Shown here: piece by piece, positions 15,877-24,337 of the stretch
Layout: each line of letters begins with the position of its first letter
Numbering within the stretch: the stretch's first letter is position 1
Assembly (NCBI RefSeq): GCF_017792025.1
Contig: NZ_CP046956.1
Coordinates: forward strand, 2,480,001 to 2,544,000
DNA: 64,000 nt
DNA from: Sediminibacillus dalangtanensis
GTDB lineage: Bacteria; Bacillota; Bacilli; Bacillales; Amphibacillaceae
Direction of reading: 5' to 3'
Position numbers and translations under genes: made by a program
The notes under the pieces: model-generated
Seen by the model: the letters and a program-made list of their open reading frames with translations, nothing else
Told to the model about the DNA's origin: nothing
Databases searched by the model: none

Positions 15877-16701
15877 CTATTCTTGACAGGTTAAGCAAAT
15901 ATGTGTTCCTCTGCCACCTACTTTGATTTTGGTTATAGGTCCTCCACATCTTTTGCATGGTTCGTTTTCCTGTCCATAAACAAACAATTCCTGCTGAAAC
16001 ATACCAATTTGCCCCTGACTGTTTACGTAAGAGCGGATGGTAGTACCTCCTTGTTCAATTGCCTGTTCCAATGTTTCGACAGCCTTTTGATGGATGACAG
16101 AAACTTCTTTCTTAGATAAACTGGTTCCCTTTCTCTCTGGATGAATGCCTGCTTTGAACAGCGACTCATCGACATAAATATTGCCCAATCCTGCAATCAC
16201 CGTCTGATCCAATAAAATCGATTTAATCGTTCGTTCACTTTTATGGACCTTTTGATAAAAAACGGCAAAATCGAATGCTGGGCTGAATGGATCAGGGCCG
16301 AGCTGACTTAAAGGTTTTTGCTGGTTTGCTGTTCCTTTTTCAACCAAATGCATCGTACCGAATTTCCTTACATCTTTGTAACGAAGCTCACTGCCATCGG
16401 TGAATGTGAATACAACATGCGTATGATTCAACACAGGCTCATGCTGTTGATAAACACCGTAATTTCCTTCCATGCGCAAATGGGAAATCAATGTATAATC
16501 ATCCAGTTCGAACAACAAAAATTTCCCCCGTCGGTCGATATCAAGGATTCTTTGCCCGGGAAGCAGTTGTTTAAATACGTGAACATCCGTTGGCTGTTTG
16601 ATTATGTTATCCCAATACACTTTTACATCCGCAATTTGTTTATTTTTTACAAGTTCCAATAATGTTTTTCTTATTGTTTCCACTTCAGGCAATTCTGGCA
16701 T
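15877..16701 (-). CDS. mutM: formamidopyrimidine-DNA glycosylase
   Basis: 274 residues. Excises 8-oxoguanine and FapyG and nicks the strand. Starts MPELPEVETI, so the catalytic Pro2 and Glu3 are present. Lys in RRGKFLLFEL, the H2TH region (DQTVIAGLGNIYVDESLF) and the zinc finger CKRCGGPITKIKVGGRGTHICLTC at the C-terminus are all intact. Seventeen bases downstream of polA; a DNA-repair pair. Confidence 0.97.
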   Translation of the reverse strand: MPELPEVETIRKTLLELVKNKQIADVKVYWDNIIKQPTDVHVFKQLLPGQRILDIDRRGKFLLFELDDYTLISHLRMEGNYGVYQQHEPVLNHTHVVFTFTDGSELRYKDVRKFGTMHLVEKGTANQQKPLSQLGPDPFSPAFDFAVFYQKVHKSERTIKSILLDQTVIAGLGNIYVDESLFKAGIHPERKGTSLSKKEVSVIHQKAVETLEQAIEQGGTTIRSYVNSQGQIGMFQQELFVYGQENEPCKRCGGPITKIKVGGRGTHICLTCQE

Positions 16702-16718
16702 TACCTATTCTCTCCTTG

Positions 16719-19358
16719 CTATTTTGCATCATACCAAGTCTTCCCATAAGCATAATCTACTTTTAATGGTACGTTCAATTCAATTGCACTTTCCATCGCC
16801 GAGGGGACAATGGTTTTCAATTTATCAATTTCCCTGTTTGGTGCTTCCAAAATCAATTCATCGTGTACTTGAAGCAACATTCTTGCTTCCACTTGCTCGT
16901 CCTTCAATTTCTGATGAAGATTGATCATCGCCAGTTTGATAATATCAGCAGCACTACCTTGGATCGGCGTATTCATTGCTGTCCGTTCGGCAAAGCTCCG
17001 TTTGTTGAAATTTCGGCTGGTGATATCAGGAAGGTATCTTCTCCGATTCATCATCGTGGAAACGTAGCCCGTTTGCTTCGCCTCCTGAATGATTTCCTCC
17101 ATATAATCTCTTACACCCAAATAGGTATCCAAATACCGGTCGATAAATTTTTTCGCTTCTTTCCTAGTAATTCCCAGGCTCTGCGATAACCCATAATCGC
17201 TTATTCCATAGACTATTCCGAAATTGACGGCCTTCGCCTGCCTGCGCATATTCGGGGTTATCTCGTCTTCAGCAACATGAAAAACCTCCATAGCAGTTTG
17301 CGTATGAATGTCTTTGTTGTCATTGAAAGCTTCAATTAGTTTTTCGTCATTGGCTATGTGTGCTAAGACACGCAGCTCAATTTGCGAATAATCGGCTGCA
17401 AATACAATCCAATCCTCTTTAGAAGCTGTAAACGCCTGTCTGATTTTCCTTCCTTCTTCCAGGCGAATCGGGATGTTTTGTAAGTTCGGATCCGTCGAAC
17501 TCAATCTGCCCGTTTGTGTTAGTGCTTGGTTGAAACGCGTGTGGATTTTATCGTTGTCTCTATGGACCACTTTCAACAATCCTTCTATATACGTTGACTG
17601 CAATTTCCCTAACTGCCTGTACAATAACAAGTTCGGTATGATTTCATGCTGATCCTGTAACTGTTCCAAAATATCCGCAGAGGTGGAATAACCTGTTTTC
17701 GTTTTTTTGATAACAGGCAAGCCGAGTTTTTCAAACAAAATCGGCCCCAATTGTTTTGGCGAGTTCAAGTTGAATTCCTCACCAGCAAGCTCAAACACTT
17801 TCTCTTCGATTTCCTTGAGACGGCGCTGGAGTTCTGTACCCATTTCCTCCAGCCGCTTTATATCTACCCGCACACCAGTGTGTTCCATTTCACCCAGGAT
17901 AACCGCAAGTGGCATTTCCAATTCATCAAACAGTTCAAACTGCTGATTTTCTTTCAACTGCTCTTCCATTCTGTCTTTTAACTGATAGATCAACCCGGTT
18001 TTTCTGGATACATGGTCGGCAAGCAGTTCCTGCTCTGGCACCTTCAGTTTCGCGCCTTTCCCATATACTTCTTCGTCATACAACACCCCTTTTTCTCCCA
18101 TTCGATGGCAAATAGCCGGGATATCGTGATGATTCTCGGAAGGATTGATTAGATAGGAAGCTAGCAGCAAATCAAAAGTAATACCTTTTACGTCTATGCC
18201 CTTATTCAGCAAAGCGACCGTCGTCTTCTTTGCATCAAAAACATATTTTTTCATGGAAGGGTCTTCTGCCCACTGTTTGAAAGCAGTAGATTCCAATGCT
18301 GCTTCGGTTGGGACAAAGTAGTTGTGCTGGGCATTGACGATACCGATTCCTTCTATCGGAGCTGAATGGTAGTTGTCCTGCAGCATTTCTACCACCACAG
18401 CTTCTTCTCCTGTGAACACATCCTCGGTGATCTCCTCGAGAATGGATACATTTAATTCTGGCAGCTCTTCCCTTGGTTCTGCATCCTCTGCACCCTCGCC
18501 ATCTAGTCTGCTTAACAGGGATTGAAAACCCAATTCTTTGAAAATGGCACTTACTTTATGTGCTTGATACCCGGGGTATGGAAGATCTTCCAAGCCTATT
18601 TCCAGGGGAGAGTCACAAGATATCGTCACCAGTTCTTTACTCATATAGGCATCCTGCTTATGGTTTTCGAGTTTTTCCTTCAGCTTTTTCCCACTGACTT
18701 CATCCAAATGGTCAAAAAGATTATCAAGTGTTTCATATTGCTTCAACAGTTTGACAGCCGTTTTTTGACCAATTCCCGGTACACCGGGAATATTGTCAGA
18801 ACTATCCCCCATCAAGGCTTTCATATCAATGATTTGTTCTGGTTTTACTTCCATTTTTTCCAGCATGAAGGAAGGGGTATAGGCATCGATATCGCTAAGT
18901 CCTTTTTTCGTCAAGCTAACCGTGACTTTATCAGAAACAAGCTGAAGAAGGTCCTTATCACCAGATATGACGTTTACTTCCCATTCCTTGCCCTCACCCT
19001 GTTTAGCAAGAGTTCCGATGATATCGTCCGCCTCGTATTGCTCCAGCTGATAATGAGGAATACTGAAAGCATCCAACAAGTCACGAAGCAACGGGAACTG
19101 TTCAGAAAGCTCAGGCGGCGTTTTTTGTCTCCCGCCTTTGTACTCCTTGTATGTTTTATGACGGAAGGTAGTTTTTCCTGCGTCAAAGGCGACCAGCATA
19201 TGGGTCGGTTTTTCTGTCTCCAGTATTTTCAGCAGCATGTTGGTGAATCCATATATAGCGTTGGTATAAACACCTTTGTCATTGTTCAATAGCGGCAAGG
19301 CAAAAAAAGCCCGATAGGCAATACTATTGCCATCAATAAGGATAAGTTTATTGGTCAT
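16719..19358 (-). CDS. polA: DNA polymerase I
   Basis: 879 residues. The N-terminal 5'-nuclease (ILIDGNSIAYRAFFALP, later MGDSSDNIPGVPGIGQKTA) removes primers. The polymerase domain has motif A DYSQIELRVLAH, motif B RRQAKAVNFGIVYGISDYG and motif C LLQVHDELILEAP. The middle 3'-exonuclease-like domain lacks the catalytic DxE signature at its start (IEGIGIVNAQHNYFVP in that place), as in other Bacillus Pol I, so proofreading is not expected. Start ATG at 19358 after AAAAGGAGAGCGAAAG. Confidence 0.97.
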   Translation of the reverse strand: MTNKLILIDGNSIAYRAFFALPLLNNDKGVYTNAIYGFTNMLLKILETEKPTHMLVAFDAGKTTFRHKTYKEYKGGRQKTPPELSEQFPLLRDLLDAFSIPHYQLEQYEADDIIGTLAKQGEGKEWEVNVISGDKDLLQLVSDKVTVSLTKKGLSDIDAYTPSFMLEKMEVKPEQIIDMKALMGDSSDNIPGVPGIGQKTAVKLLKQYETLDNLFDHLDEVSGKKLKEKLENHKQDAYMSKELVTISCDSPLEIGLEDLPYPGYQAHKVSAIFKELGFQSLLSRLDGEGAEDAEPREELPELNVSILEEITEDVFTGEEAVVVEMLQDNYHSAPIEGIGIVNAQHNYFVPTEAALESTAFKQWAEDPSMKKYVFDAKKTTVALLNKGIDVKGITFDLLLASYLINPSENHHDIPAICHRMGEKGVLYDEEVYGKGAKLKVPEQELLADHVSRKTGLIYQLKDRMEEQLKENQQFELFDELEMPLAVILGEMEHTGVRVDIKRLEEMGTELQRRLKEIEEKVFELAGEEFNLNSPKQLGPILFEKLGLPVIKKTKTGYSTSADILEQLQDQHEIIPNLLLYRQLGKLQSTYIEGLLKVVHRDNDKIHTRFNQALTQTGRLSSTDPNLQNIPIRLEEGRKIRQAFTASKEDWIVFAADYSQIELRVLAHIANDEKLIEAFNDNKDIHTQTAMEVFHVAEDEITPNMRRQAKAVNFGIVYGISDYGLSQSLGITRKEAKKFIDRYLDTYLGVRDYMEEIIQEAKQTGYVSTMMNRRRYLPDITSRNFNKRSFAERTAMNTPIQGSAADIIKLAMINLHQKLKDEQVEARMLLQVHDELILEAPNREIDKLKTIVPSAMESAIELNVPLKVDYAYGKTWYDAK

Positions 19359-19666
19359 CTTTCGCTCTCCTTTTCTTTTCAAAAAAATTATGTATTTTCC
19401 TACAAGCTTTCAGTTTTTCACATTTTGCGCCTGTACGCTCGTGTAGTGTACCTTCGACCTCTCTTCTATCTTACCATGTTTCAGGATAAGAAGAAAAAAG
19501 TGTGTAACTGTGGGGCATTAGTCAGCTGAGTAGATCATTATTCTCTAGAAGACCTGTCCATCACAGTCCGATCGGTTTTACTTTAGGAAAACATGTCTGG
19601 GAAGATAACTTACTCAAAAAATTTCATTACAAGGCTCTGTTAATGTTTAATGTTGATATTAGGTAT

Positions 19667-19706
19667 AAAAATGGACCTTCCACAAATCAGGAAGGTCCAT
19701 TTTTAT
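19667..19706. terminator. bidirectional hairpin at left end of the decayed transposon
   Basis: AAAAATGGACCTTCC pairs with GGAAGGTCCATTTTT. Perfectly symmetric, so able to stop transcription from either side. Confidence 0.8.
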
Positions 19707-19719
19707 TATTGGCCTACTA

Positions 19720-19756
19720 AACTAACGACCCCGTCACTTTAAATGCATTTCTTCAC
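19720..19756 (-). repeat. cassette-type 3' boundary at the end of the small membrane gene
   Basis: Minus strand: GTGAAGAAATGCATTTAAAG followed by TGACGGGGTCGTTAGTT. The stop codon TGA of the gene lies in the first four bases. It matches the end of the ClbS-like gene (8754-8790) at most positions. Confidence 0.6.
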
Positions 19757-19929
19757 GACTTATAAGGAAATAGCTTATTCCCTATCAAACCGCCTACTAA
19801 AGCAGATACCCCTGCAATGATAACTTTGGTAATAAGGTTTGTATTAGGAAAAAAATACTCAGATAAAAAAAACACAATTCCAACAAATAACCCTGTAAAT
19901 AAAGCCATTCCTGTACTTCCCTTTTTCAA
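19753..19929 (-). CDS. small two-span membrane protein, passenger gene
   Basis: 58 residues starting at TTG 19929 (AAGGTGG five bases upstream); an ATG seven codons later is the alternative. Two hydrophobic segments, ALFTGLFVGIVFFLSEYF and LITKVIIAGVSALVGGLIG, separated by FPNTN, ending in KLFPYKS. I do not recognise the family. It is the only gene of a unit between two boundary repeats in the decayed transposon, transcribed toward the bidirectional hairpin. A role as a small membrane effector or toxin-like peptide cannot be told from the sequence. Confidence 0.5.
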   Translation of the reverse strand: MKKGSTGMALFTGLFVGIVFFLSEYFFPNTNLITKVIIAGVSALVGGLIGNKLFPYKS

Positions 19930-20161
19930 AATAACCACCTTCAATGTGAGACATAAAACTATAAGAATCCTTTTCACTAAGCATTATTTTATACGCTAAA
20001 TCCCCTTTAAAAGTTTAGTATTCTATTCAAGTAAACTGCTGCGTTAGTTCAATTTCTATATAATAAATGTTAACGTAATACACCAATTTGTAATTGGTAT
20101 TCCTGAACTAAAAAACAATAAAAAAGAACAACTTTAACGTCAGTCTGCTTACTTAATGATT

Positions 20162-20195
20162 GCCCCCGTTACTTTAAGTACATTCTTTCACAAAG
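20162..20195 (-). repeat. cassette-type boundary repeat, second copy
   Basis: Minus strand: TTTGTGAAAGAATGTACTTA followed by AAGTAACGGGGGC. In front of it an open frame without a start codon reads toward ...NFVKECT and stops inside the repeat, as in the third copy (...NDFVKKCT). The two units of about 125 bp before these copies are diverged relatives sharing TGCGCA near the middle. Confidence 0.55.
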
Positions 20196-20457
20196 TTAGT
20201 CAGATTGATGTTATTTGAATGCGCAGTATGATTGTCCTGCGCAGCAATAAATCCTGTTATTAATGAAAGGTTTTGTTCAGCTAACGCACCAGTGAATTTA
20301 ATAAGAATCTTCGCTTTTATTATACACCTTATTCTAACTATTCAGACAGTATTATACAATATACCATATATATGTTATACTAATATATACAATACAATCG
20401 TTGGGAACCTTTTGACTTTCCTTAGTCTTCTTCCATCATTAAGGAGGAAACACTAAA

Positions 20458-20691
20458 ATGTCAAAAGAAAGTCTAATAAAAACGCTTGAAACTCTTTGTC
20501 AGTACAACCATGTTGAGATTACACATACATTTAGCTCTAATGAACAACCAATAATGACAGTACGATGCATAAAACATACAAGGACTATAGAGATAACCAA
20601 TCATAAAAATAATACGGTAAAATTGTTTGATAATATTGAAGAATCAGCGGAAGCCCTACAACTTTTAATAAATATAAATACGATTGTTTAA
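20458..20691 (+). CDS. small conserved-type protein, passenger gene (possible DUF1797/YkuJ-like)
   Basis: 77 residues, cytosolic, no signal or membrane segment. The pattern of a charged helix, a beta strand pair ending VKLFDNIEES and a C-terminal helix (AEALQLLIN) recalls the DUF1797/YkuJ family (F-DNI-x-A-x-x-I/L), but the match is weak. ATG after AAGGAGGAAACACTAAA, an excellent site. A terminator follows at once. It stands alone in the AT-rich transposon remnant between boundary repeats. Function unknown. Confidence 0.5.
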   Translation: MSKESLIKTLETLCQYNHVEITHTFSSNEQPIMTVRCIKHTRTIEITNHKNNTVKLFDNIEESAEALQLLININTIV

Positions 20692-20716
20692 ACCTCTTAC
20701 TCTTAAGAGGTTTTTT
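20691..20716 (+). terminator. terminator of the 77-residue gene
   Basis: AACCTCTTA pairs with TAAGAGGTT, followed by six T residues, directly after the stop. Confidence 0.8.
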
Positions 20717-20765
20717 GTTACTCATTTTTTGTCAAATGCCACATAAAGTTCTCATACTCATCTTA

Positions 20766-20815
20766 AACTAAACTGCCTCGTGAGTTTAAGTACACTTTTT
20801 CACAAAGTCATTTAA
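20766..20815 (-). repeat. cassette-type boundary repeat, third copy
   Basis: Minus strand: TTTGTGAAAAAGTGTACTTA followed by AACTCACGAGGCAGTTTAG. The matching 5' boundary TTATTCAACTAACAGGCAGT lies at 20896-20877 and is 19/20 identical to 8141-8160 in front of the ClbS-like gene. The enclosed 130 bp holds no intact gene. Confidence 0.55.
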
Positions 20816-20961
20816 AAATGAAGACTCTTGTTGCGCAGTAAGAGTCTAATACGCATTAAAGAATGACGACTTTCTTATTCCGCATAACTGCCTGTTAGTT
20901 GAATAAAAATAATATTTATGTCGTAAATTTCTAAGTGTATCATATGTTTCCATATTTTGTA

Positions 20962-21499
20962 TTAGGTTTTAATAATCAAATCATTTATAGTGACAGGATT
21001 TATTTGATGTTGAATGGATTCTAATTCTTGAAACTAAGCAATGTAACTGTTCACATATTTAGTTGTAACTCCATTAAATGTTGTATCCATCCTTTTGCCT
21101 TCGATGATAATTGGTGACATTTTGAATGTGGCATAGATCCTCTGTGCGAATCTCTCCGTTAGACTTGAATAGATGAATAATCATACCTTTTTCAGCAGCA
21201 TATGTTTTAAAGGCACGCCAAGAATCGGTGCATAAAACATTCTCTCTTGATAGTTTATGTCCGATAGCTTTGTCTAATTGCTCTTTTGTTAATCGATCCA
21301 TTCCCAATGTTTCCGAATAGGTCATCTTTCATGGTCTCTTGGGACCAAGACACATACTTGTTCGTAGCTTATGCCACGTTTCTTAGCTGAACCACCATGT
21401 TTACGGAGTTTGCTGCAATTACAAAAGGGCTCTCCACCAGTCGTTTTTCTGACTTAGTGAACAGCCCGTTCACCTTTAATATAAAAATAAATGCTGCAT
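20962..21499 (-). pseudogene. IS1595-family transposase, C-terminal remnant (frameshifts and stop)
   Basis: Reading 21499 downward, pieces of one protein occur in shifting frames. The first is FYIKGERAVH then a stop, GGSAKKRGISYEQVCVLVPRDHER and a frameshift near 21325. Then an 83-codon piece has DRLTKEQLDKAIGHKLSREN, VLCTDSWRAFKTYAAEKG and CHIQNVTNYH. After another shift comes FNGVTTKYVNSYIA, a TAG where Trp is expected, and FQELESIQHQ. TDSWRAFKTYAxEKG and HIQNVxxYH are hallmarks of the IS1595-family DDE transposase C-terminus. The N-terminal zinc-ribbon part is missing; phoR begins at the break. Confidence 0.85.
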
Positions 21500-22888
21500 T
21501 CATTGAAAATGCTCCGGCTTTAACGGCAATTCAACCGTGAACACCGTTCCTTCGTTTAGTTTGCTATCCAAATAGATCGAACCCTTGTGCGCTTCAATAA
21601 TATGCTTTACAATCGCCAAACCAAGCCCCGTACCACCGGTATTTCTGCTTCTCGCCCTGTCAACACGATAAAAACGTTCAAAGATCCTGCTTTGGGCCTT
21701 TTCTGGTACTCCGATTCCAGTATCGGCAACGGTTATCTTTAACTTGTCAACATTCCGTAGGATAGTCAAAGCCACTTTTCCCTGTTCCTGTGTGTAATTG
21801 ACTGCATTATTCAGTAGATTGATCAATACCTGCTTCAGCCGTTCTTCGTCTACCACAGCCGCCAGCTGATCCGGAAGATCGGCAGTCAACTCAATCTGCT
21901 TTTTATCTGCCTGCTGCTTGACCACAGGCAGTAAGTCATGGACTAACGACGGAACATTCACTTCTGTATATTCCAATCGCAACTCTTCTTTTTCCAATTT
22001 GGACAATTCCAATAAATCGTAAATTAAAGTCTGGAGACGCCCACTCTCTTTTAAAATAATTTCTAAGAATTGCCGTCGGAGTTCTGTATCTTCCATCGCT
22101 CCTTCCAACAATGTTTCAGCAAAACCTTTGATAGAAGTAATCGGTGTTTTTAATTCGTGGGAAACATTTGCGACAAAATCCTTACGCATTTCTTCCAGTC
22201 TCTTTAACTCCGTAATATCATGAAAAACCAGTACTGCACCTTTCAGCTCCCGTTTATCATTAAAAATCGGGGCGCCGACTGCTTCTACCGCTTTTCGTTC
22301 CAGGCCCGAAGTGATCGAAAAGGAGACCTTCACCTTTTCTTCGTAAAGAAATGCTTCCTGGACTGCTTTATGTATCTTCTCCTTGTCCAAAACATCATAA
22401 TATAAAAATCCCAAGTAATCTTTTTCGGTCGAACCAAATATGGATAAAAATTTCCGATTGACCATGTGGACATAGCCTTTTTCGTCAATCAGCATCAAAC
22501 CGCTTTCCATATTGTCAATCACGGTGCTCATCTGATTTTCCTGCATTTTTTCCTGTAATGTGATCTGCTGCAAGCTTCTTGCCAATACATTAATGGAATT
22601 ACTCAGCTTGCCGGCCTCTCCGAAATAGCTGACATAAGTTCTCGCCTTGTAGTTTCCTTGCACTAGTTCGTCTGCTACCCTGGCTGCTGACTGAATGGGT
22701 TTTATGTATTTTTCAAAAACATTCATAATCAAAACCAAAAAAACAATTAATCCGCCAAGAAGGCTGCAAAGGCCAATTATTCTTTCCGTAAATTCGAGAA
22801 GCGGAAGAATAATGACAGCCATCCCAGTAAAAATTAGCACAACCACAAAAAGGTAGCTTAGAAAGGGCCGTATATTAACCGATCCCAT
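21500..22888 (-). CDS. phoR: PhoR-type sensor histidine kinase without extracytoplasmic domain
   Basis: 462 residues. Two membrane spans close together (about 8-29 and 37-58), HAMP-like linker, PAS domain (about 110-225), HisKA with FVANVSHELKTPITSIKGFAETLLEG (phospho-His in SHELKTP), and HATPase with NLLNNAVNYTQ, DTGIGVPEKAQSRIFERFYRVD and GTGLGLAIVKHI. Phosphorylates PhoP under phosphate starvation. B. subtilis PhoR is about 579 residues with a folded domain between the spans; only some eight residues separate them here. The ATG overlaps the 3' end of phoP by 14 bases, so the pair is translationally coupled. Confidence 0.88.
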   Translation of the reverse strand: MGSVNIRPFLSYLFVVVLIFTGMAVIILPLLEFTERIIGLCSLLGGLIVFLVLIMNVFEKYIKPIQSAARVADELVQGNYKARTYVSYFGEAGKLSNSINVLARSLQQITLQEKMQENQMSTVIDNMESGLMLIDEKGYVHMVNRKFLSIFGSTEKDYLGFLYYDVLDKEKIHKAVQEAFLYEEKVKVSFSITSGLERKAVEAVGAPIFNDKRELKGAVLVFHDITELKRLEEMRKDFVANVSHELKTPITSIKGFAETLLEGAMEDTELRRQFLEIILKESGRLQTLIYDLLELSKLEKEELRLEYTEVNVPSLVHDLLPVVKQQADKKQIELTADLPDQLAAVVDEERLKQVLINLLNNAVNYTQEQGKVALTILRNVDKLKITVADTGIGVPEKAQSRIFERFYRVDRARSRNTGGTGLGLAIVKHIIEAHKGSIYLDSKLNEGTVFTVELPLKPEHFQ

Positions 22889-23582
22889 TTAAATGATCCT
22901 CCATTTTGTACCCTAGTCCCCTGATGGTTTTGATGTAGACAGGGTGTTTTGTATCAGGCTCGATTTTCTCCCGCAAATGGCTGACATGAACATCTACGAT
23001 GCGTGTATCTCCAACAAAATCATAATTCCATACAGCGCTCAGCAATTGATCCCTCGATAATACCTTACCTTTATGCTTGGCCAAATATAGTAAAAGTTCG
23101 AATTCTTTTCTTGTAAATAATAGCGGTTCTCCCTTCATAACTGCTTCGTATTGTTCCGGATAAATCACTAAGTCGGCTATTTTCAGAAAAGATAACTCCG
23201 CTTCAGCAGGCTGCTTGTTCGTTCTTCGCAGTATCGCTTTGATCCGGGCGACAACTTCCTTCGGGCTGAACGGCTTTGTAAGATAATCATCAGCACCTAA
23301 CTCAAGACCCAGCACTTTATCAAATTCATCATCCTTGGCAGTCAACATCAAAATAGGTGTGTCTATCTGTTTTTGCCTTAGCAGTTTGCACACTTCCGTA
23401 CCATCCAACTCAGGAAGCATGATGTCAAGAACAATCATATCGAAATTTTCCTGAACCGCTTTTTGGACTGCTGTCTGCCCGTCATAAGCTACATCGGTTT
23501 GAAACCCTGCTTGTTCTATGTTGTATTTCAACAAGGTCACAATCGATTCCTCGTCGTCCACTATTAATACCTTTCGGTTCAT
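22875..23582 (-). CDS. phoP: PhoP-type response regulator
   Basis: 235 residues of the OmpR/PhoB class. Receiver domain with the acidic pocket DDEES (residues 9-10), phospho-Asp in IVLDIMLPELDG, and Thr and Lys in LTAKDDEFDKV / LTKPFSP. The C-terminal winged helix has ELLLYLAKHKGKVLSRDQLL, DTRIVDVHVSHLREKIE and IKTIRGLGYKME. Binds Pho boxes and controls phosphate-starvation genes. Overlaps phoR; lies between a MaoC-like gene and phoR as in other bacilli. Confidence 0.93.
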   Translation of the reverse strand: MNRKVLIVDDEESIVTLLKYNIEQAGFQTDVAYDGQTAVQKAVQENFDMIVLDIMLPELDGTEVCKLLRQKQIDTPILMLTAKDDEFDKVLGLELGADDYLTKPFSPKEVVARIKAILRRTNKQPAEAELSFLKIADLVIYPEQYEAVMKGEPLLFTRKEFELLLYLAKHKGKVLSRDQLLSAVWNYDFVGDTRIVDVHVSHLREKIEPDTKHPVYIKTIRGLGYKMEDHLNGIG

Positions 23583-23738
23583 CCCAACACCCCATTGTCT
23601 CTTTATATAGTATGTTTATTCTCTTTTTTCATCATACAATGAAGGGGGTATTATGTGAATACAAGAAACCTTATTATCGATAAACTCATCTGTAAAATTT
23701 CCTTTACAAACTTTACAATTGCTATTTCAAATTGTTTC

Positions 23739-24215
23739 TCAATAGAAATTTTCCAACGAGGAAGCAATCATCGACTTCGGTTCATACGCAGGACAGACGA
23801 TCAGAGTGCCCCGCAACACAACTTTGTCTCTGCTATCCTGGCCTGTAACGCTAATTCTGATTTGATGCTTTTCTAGATCAATAGAAGAGATTTGCAAATG
23901 AAAAACAAGCTTGCTTTCGTGATAGACAGGAGACGGGTAAGAAAGTTGTTGCTCGATAATATGGCTTCCCGGACCAGGAAGATGCATGGAAACGACAGAA
24001 GAAACGACTCCAAACAAAGCAACGGAAGGAACAATCGGCCGCTTATAGGGAGTTTGCGAGGCATAATCATGCTGGAGATAAAGCGGATTGGCGTCATTGG
24101 TGATTCCCAAATACAACAGTAAATCCTGGTCAGACAAGTGATAATGATGTTGATAAGAATCACCGACATTCAACTCGGAAATCTTCTTTCCTAAAGGTCT
24201 TTTTTTAGCAAACAC
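23739..24215 (-). CDS. MaoC-like hotdog-fold dehydratase
   Basis: 158 residues. The N-terminal half has ISELNVGDSYQHHYHLSDQDLLLYLGITNDANPLYL, the MaoC-like hydratase pattern where Asp (in NDANPLY; canonical D-x4-H) is present but the usual His position is Leu/Tyr. Then comes IVPSVALFGVVSSVVSMHLPGPGSHIIEQQLSYPSPVYH, which matches the hydratase 2/MaoC core. Probably acts on enoyl thioesters or binds them; the altered catalytic pair makes activity uncertain. It sits between mdh and phoP, its usual place in bacilli. Confidence 0.75.
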   Translation of the reverse strand: MFAKKRPLGKKISELNVGDSYQHHYHLSDQDLLLYLGITNDANPLYLQHDYASQTPYKRPIVPSVALFGVVSSVVSMHLPGPGSHIIEQQLSYPSPVYHESKLVFHLQISSIDLEKHQIRISVTGQDSRDKVVLRGTLIVCPAYEPKSMIASSLENFY

Positions 24216-24292
24216 AGAAACATCCCCCTTTTATGTATGCGCTTTCTTTCCATTATAACGGAAAAATAACAGCCAGGGAAAGGCCGCTAGAT

Positions 24293-24335
24293 AAAAAAGC
24301 TTTATGAGGATGAGTATTCCCCATAAAGCTTCTTC
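24293..24335 (-). terminator. mdh terminator
   Basis: AAGCTTTATG pairs with CATAAAGCTT and is followed by six T residues on the minus strand, right after the mdh stop. Confidence 0.85.
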
Positions 24336-24337
24336 TA

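Larger units (their letters stand above)
19633..21499. mobile_element. decayed IS1595-type transposon region with passenger units
   Basis: The left boundary GGCTCTGTTAATGTTTAATG at 19633 resembles the ends of the 7.8 kb element (RGCTnTGTTAA). At the right lies a broken IS1595-type transposase running up to phoR. Between them are two small intact genes (19753-19929 minus; 20458-20691 plus) and at least three copies of a GTGAA..TGTACTTAAA..ACGGGG boundary. No right inverted repeat is visible next to phoR, so the right end, with the transposase N-terminus, appears deleted. Markedly AT-rich compared with polA and phoR. Confidence 0.65.

Noticed and set aside
21486..21501. A 16-base match (AATAAATGCTGCATTC) to 28500-28516
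   Set aside because: About one such match is expected by chance in a window of this size, and no flanking similarity was seen.
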